A stretch of 64,000 nt of DNA from Chitinimonas viridis. Its GTDB lineage: Bacteria > Pseudomonadota > Gammaproteobacteria > Burkholderiales > Chitinimonadaceae. Shown here one piece after another: positions 61,088-64,000 of the stretch. Position 1 is the stretch's first letter, and each line of letters opens with the position of its first letter. The stretch covers positions 669,532-733,531 of the forward strand of contig NZ_JAUFPU010000018.1 of NCBI RefSeq assembly GCF_030409555.1, read 5' to 3'. The notes beneath the pieces were generated by a model. The model saw only the letters and a list, made by a program, of their open reading frames with translations, searched no databases and was not told where the DNA came from. The position numbers and the translations under genes were made by a program.

Positions 61088-61801
61088 ATGGCCAACTGGC
61101 GCGAAACATACTTGGAGCTGTTTTCATCTGCCGATACCGATACGGTCCTGTTCGAACGACTCGCGAAGAGCGTCGTCGAACTAGGCTTCGAGCATTGCTC
61201 CTTTGGCTTGCGCATTCCCCTACCTGTCAGCGCCCCTAGCTTCTCCCTGCTTTCCAATTACCCAGATAGATGGGTGCAGCATTACGTTGCCAATGACTAT
61301 TTCCTTCAGGACCCAACCGTCAAACACGGCCTGACGGAGTCCATGCCGCTGCAGTGGTCGGCTACGACCCAGCAGGACCACCATGAATTCTGGGAAGAAG
61401 CACAGCAGCACGGTCTAAGCCATGGGTGGTGCATGCCCTGCCATGGCAAATACGGCCTGACCGGCATGTTGTCCTTGGTGCGATCCGGAGAGGCGCTGGA
61501 TGAAGCAGAGCTCAACGCCAAGGAACTGCAGATGGCCTGGATCTCCAAGCTGGTACATGGCGCCATGACCCAATTGATCGCCCCCAAGCTGATGCCGGAA
61601 TGCGATATCGAACTGACTGCGCGTGAACGGGAAATCCTGCGTTGGACCGCCACCGGCAAGACCTATCTTGAAACGGGCATGATTCTGGGTATTGACGACC
61701 GGACAGTCAAATTCCACCTGGTCAACACCATGCGCAAACTCAACGCTGCCAACAAAACCGAGGCGGCGATCAAGGCCTCCATGCTGGGCATGTTGTTCTG
61801 A
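61088..61801 (+). CDS. LuxR-family AHL-responsive transcription regulator
   Basis: A 237-residue regulator, the usual length. The N-terminal autoinducer domain has the conserved Trp62, Tyr66, Asp75 and Pro76 (RWVQHYVANDYFLQDP), Trp90 and the HGWCMP segment. The C-terminal LuxR-type helix-turn-helix covers about 173-235 (LTAREREILRWTATGKT, DRTVKFHLVNTMRKLNA). It presumably binds the AHL made by the neighbouring synthase and the lux box upstream of luxI. It faces right, divergent from the rsaM-like gene, and converges with a GNAT gene 33 bases away. It is the only dedicated transcription activator in the window, so it is the first candidate to control the biosynthetic genes. Confidence 0.95.
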   Translation: MANWRETYLELFSSADTDTVLFERLAKSVVELGFEHCSFGLRIPLPVSAPSFSLLSNYPDRWVQHYVANDYFLQDPTVKHGLTESMPLQWSATTQQDHHEFWEEAQQHGLSHGWCMPCHGKYGLTGMLSLVRSGEALDEAELNAKELQMAWISKLVHGAMTQLIAPKLMPECDIELTAREREILRWTATGKTYLETGMILGIDDRTVKFHLVNTMRKLNAANKTEAAIKASMLGMLF

Positions 61802-61834
61802 CGCACCGGTAGTCACAGCCAATCTGCGAAAAAC

Positions 61835-62320
61835 CTAACGCAACCCACTGACGGGCAATGACACCCCATCGCCCAGCCTCTTTTGCATGAATACACTGAG
61901 CGGATGCTCGGGGTAGTCACCGAACGCACCGCATAACTGAAAACCGTGCTTTTGGTAAAAGGCCAGTGCGGCAGTTTGATACGGACCGGTCTCAAGTTGC
62001 AGCAGGCGGCAACCACGCCGATATGATTCCGCTTCGAGTTTCGCCAGCACCTTGGCTGCCGCGCCCTGCGCGCGGTAGGCTGGGCGCACGAACATGCGCT
62101 TGAGCTCGCCCGCCTCAAGCTGCAGAACGACGGCACCACAAGCAACGGCCATACCCTCCTCATCCCTGGCAACGACAAACACGACGTTCTCTTGTTGCAG
62201 GGCAGAGAGGTCCAGCGCGTAACGTGCTTCGGCTGGATACAAGCTATCCTGATATGCATCCAGCTCCGCAATGAGCGACACTACTTCAGGCTGGTTGGGC
62301 GGTTCTAGTTCTATACGCAT
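61835..62320 (-). CDS. GNAT-family N-acetyltransferase
   Basis: A 161-residue GNAT-fold enzyme. The acetyl-CoA site is visible as LKRMFVRPAYRAQGAAAKVL (about 92-111), followed by LLQLETGPYQTAALAFYQKHGF, typical of the C-terminal half of the fold. The acceptor is unknown. No clear ribosome-binding site precedes the ATG. It converges with luxR and lies downstream of another GNAT gene, with a 238-base gap. It probably belongs to the chromosomal flank and not to the biosynthetic locus. Confidence 0.88.
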   Translation of the reverse strand: MRIELEPPNQPEVVSLIAELDAYQDSLYPAEARYALDLSALQQENVVFVVARDEEGMAVACGAVVLQLEAGELKRMFVRPAYRAQGAAAKVLAKLEAESYRRGCRLLQLETGPYQTAALAFYQKHGFQLCGAFGDYPEHPLSVFMQKRLGDGVSLPVSGLR

Positions 62321-62558
62321 GGGGGATGTTGAGGCCTTAAAGCGATTGAACGGACATCAGGGTCCGCTGAGGAATTGTTATTGCAGGCCGCCATTGCCGT
62401 GCTTCAAACCCGCCGCGCCCGATTGCCCAGCGGCCATGGCTAACCTTCATGGTGATACTGGATTTACGCCAAGCAAGCTAGACATGAACGAAGCCCGCCC
62501 AGCGCCAGTCTGGCGCTGGTACCTGCTCAGCCCGTCACCCAGCCATGACTTGCGTTCC
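62321..62558. other. Intergenic stretch between two GNAT genes, one hairpin
   Basis: No supported gene. It contains a near-perfect palindrome, CCAGCGCCAG (62499-62508) and CTGGCGCTGG (62510-62519) around a single T. This can fold as an 8-bp stem with a 5-base loop 40 bases after the upstream GNAT stop, but there is no T-run on either side, so a termination role is weak. Confidence 0.4.
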
Positions 62559-63293
62559 TCACAGGCTTTCCGCCGAATCGGGGGAAATCACCTCCCAGGT
62601 CCCGAACTGACTCAACCCAGCCGTCCTTGCCAAGGCGGCGGACACCTGGTTGTCCACCTGGCAGCGGTATTGCGGCTGGTAGCCCAGACCACAGGCATGG
62701 CGGCTGATCGCACGCACTACACGGCTGGCGTGGCCCCTGCCCCGGCTTGACGCCAGCGTGAGCACGCCCATATCGGCAAGTTTCTGGCCCTCCCAAGGGT
62801 ACATGCTGGCGGCGCAGACCAGGCGCTCGCCCTCGAAGGCACCGAATACCAGCCAATGATCGAGTTCGACATAGGCATCGTCCAGATCCTGCTCAGAGAC
62901 CGCTGCCTGGAACTCGGCAAACACCGCCTCATCAGCCGCAGTCAGCTGGCGTAGGGTGTGTACCGGGGCCTCTTCCAACAGCACACGCTTTGTGGCTTCG
63001 GAAAAATAGAAAACATAGTCGGCGCCATGCAGGGCAACCTGCCCATCGCGCAGCTTTTGCCGCAATACCTGCTCGGTCAGCCCCTGGCCGCTGCCCAGAT
63101 CCAGCTGGTCCGCCAGTGCTGGCGTCATGACGGCACTCGTATGGCCATCCGCGGTCGCCAGCAGCATCACCCGCCTGTCCTCACTGAGTGCCGGGTTTAC
63201 GGCCAGCGTCAATTTGCCCTCGCGGCACCGTATCTCGCCGCCGAGGAAAGCGGCCTGCCAAAAATTTTCAATCTCATGAGAAAACAAGGACAT
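62559..63293 (-). CDS. GNAT-family acetyltransferase with N-terminal extension
   Basis: A 244-residue protein. The first 120 residues form an N-terminal region of the sort seen in FR47-like GNAT proteins (MTPALADQL, VLRQKLRDG). The acetyl-CoA part is GVLTLASSRGRGHASRVVRAI (about 175-196), with RGRGHA as the pyrophosphate loop, followed by QYRCQVDNQVSAALARTAGL, usual for the family. The acceptor is unknown. No strong ribosome-binding site is seen. It appears unrelated to the peptide locus. Confidence 0.82.
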   Translation of the reverse strand: MSLFSHEIENFWQAAFLGGEIRCREGKLTLAVNPALSEDRRVMLLATADGHTSAVMTPALADQLDLGSGQGLTEQVLRQKLRDGQVALHGADYVFYFSEATKRVLLEEAPVHTLRQLTAADEAVFAEFQAAVSEQDLDDAYVELDHWLVFGAFEGERLVCAASMYPWEGQKLADMGVLTLASSRGRGHASRVVRAISRHACGLGYQPQYRCQVDNQVSAALARTAGLSQFGTWEVISPDSAESL

Positions 63294-63513
63294 CTAATCT
63301 GATCACTTTACGGTCATGGCATGCTGCACGGCCTTCGCCGCAGGCAGGCGTACAGCACAAAAGATCAAGCATGCTACGGAGCCCAAGGCACTGCCATAGC
63401 AGCAGCTGGCCAGGGCCCTCCCAGCAAACCCGCGAAGGTCTGCCAGGCAGGCGCCAATGCCTCTGCTATGGCAAGACGGCACACCAAGCCAGCAAGGACT
63501 CGGCTACCCAAGC
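63294..63513. other. Intergenic stretch, nothing recognised
   Basis: A 220-base stretch between the SlyD-like gene and a GNAT gene. I find no convincing gene, terminator or repeat. Promoter elements for the GNAT gene should lie here but none is clear. Confidence 0.5.
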
Positions 63514-63990
63514 CTAGTGGTGATGGCCATGCTCACCGTGGACATGCTGGTGTTCGATTTCCTCAGCAGTCGCAGCGCGTACATCGATTACCTTGAGGAT
63601 GAAGCGCATGGCTTTGCCGCACAGCGGGTGGTTGCCATCGAGCAGCACGGTTGGCCCCTTGATCTTGGTGACAAAGTAATAGCGCGGCTCGCCATCCGGC
63701 CCCCGGCGCTGTATCTGGCCACCGACCTTGACCCTCGGAGGAAACTCGGCCTTGGGCATGGTCGTCACCAGTGCTTCATCGCGCTGGCCAAATGCGTCTT
63801 CGGTAGCCAGTTCAACCGTGGCCTGGTAACCCGGCTCCTGCCCTTCCAGCGCAGCCTCGATCTTGGGGAAGAGGTTGTCGTAGCCGCCGTGCAGGTAGGC
63901 CGTCGGCTGTTTGCCCTCGTCGTATACAAAGCCTTGGGTGTCTGTCACCTTCATCAGCAGGGTGACTGCAGTATTCTTTTCTATCTTCAT
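63514..63990 (-). CDS. slyD: SlyD-like FKBP-type peptidyl-prolyl isomerase
   Basis: A 158-residue cytoplasmic isomerase and chaperone with possible nickel binding. The FKBP half (about 1-70 and 125-145) shows VTLLMKVTDTQGFVYDEG, HGGYDNLFPKIEAALEG and LDGNHPLCGKAMRF. The insert-in-flap region lies between them (EDAFGQRDEALVTTMPKAEFP). The C-terminus is His-rich (HQHVHGEHGHHH) but short and poor in Cys compared with E. coli SlyD. It is a housekeeping gene at the right edge of the window and marks the flank of the locus. The symbol is given by family; a paralogous FKBP is possible. Confidence 0.88.
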   Translation of the reverse strand: MKIEKNTAVTLLMKVTDTQGFVYDEGKQPTAYLHGGYDNLFPKIEAALEGQEPGYQATVELATEDAFGQRDEALVTTMPKAEFPPRVKVGGQIQRRGPDGEPRYYFVTKIKGPTVLLDGNHPLCGKAMRFILKVIDVRAATAEEIEHQHVHGEHGHHH

Positions 63991-64000
63991 GGGGAGAACT

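Overview
The window is about 64 kb of GC-rich DNA from a Gram-negative proteobacterium, most likely a betaproteobacterium. The evidence is a TonB-dependent receptor, a LuxI/LuxR pair with an RsaM-type gene between them, a SlyD-like isomerase, and NRPS proteins of the Burkholderia/Chromobacterium/Pseudomonas style. The species cannot be named from sequence alone. Nearly all of it is one large biosynthetic locus for an acylated nonribosomal peptide-polyketide that looks like a siderophore.

Layout from left to right. At 1-3.2 kb, on the plus strand, are a TonB receptor with a signalling (STN) domain, cut by the window edge, and a ViuB-type siderophore-interacting reductase. At 3.2-4.9 kb, on the minus strand, are a Sfp/EntD-type phosphopantetheinyl transferase and a type II thioesterase. 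At 4.9-7.1 kb is a DUF5916 outer-membrane-type protein. At 7.3-9.5 kb is a BlaI repressor with an M56 protease fused to ankyrin repeats, preceded by a repeated operator. At 9.5-59.3 kb is the assembly line, all on the minus strand: a JmjC-type oxygenase, a SyrD/PvdE-type ABC exporter, six multimodular synthetases, two SyrP-type Fe(II)/2-oxoglutarate hydroxylases and a PvdQ-like N-terminal-nucleophile acylase. At 59.4-61.8 kb are luxI, an RsaM/DUF4902 gene and luxR with a clear lux box. At 61.8-64 kb are two GNAT acetyltransferases and a SlyD-like isomerase.

Assembly line in transcription order, with substrates read by eye from the ten-residue pocket code: C(starter)-A(Val-like)-T-C-A(Asp)-T | dock-C-A(degenerate)-T-C-A(Val)-T-C-A(Gln)-T-C-A(Cys-like)-T | KS-AT-T-C-A(unknown)-T-E-C | A(Thr)-T-C-A(unknown, acidic pocket)-T | dock-C-A(Val-like)-T-C | degenerate C-A(Gln)-T-C. 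There is no terminal thioesterase or reductase domain. The last domain is a condensation domain, so release by an amine nucleophile is possible.

How it may work together (inference): AHL quorum sensing switches on luxI and the locus. A fatty-acyl starter begins the chain. One hydroxylase makes beta-hydroxyaspartate, an iron ligand, and the second probably hydroxylates the residue of the last module (Gln code). The ABC exporter moves the acyl-peptide to the periplasm, the acylase removes the acyl chain, and the TonB receptor plus reductase recover iron. The most unusual points are the pseudo-A domain in module 3, the catalytically dead C-like (interface) domain paired with a Gln-type A domain, the thioesterase-free end, the BlaI operator array and the dyad-rich lux region.
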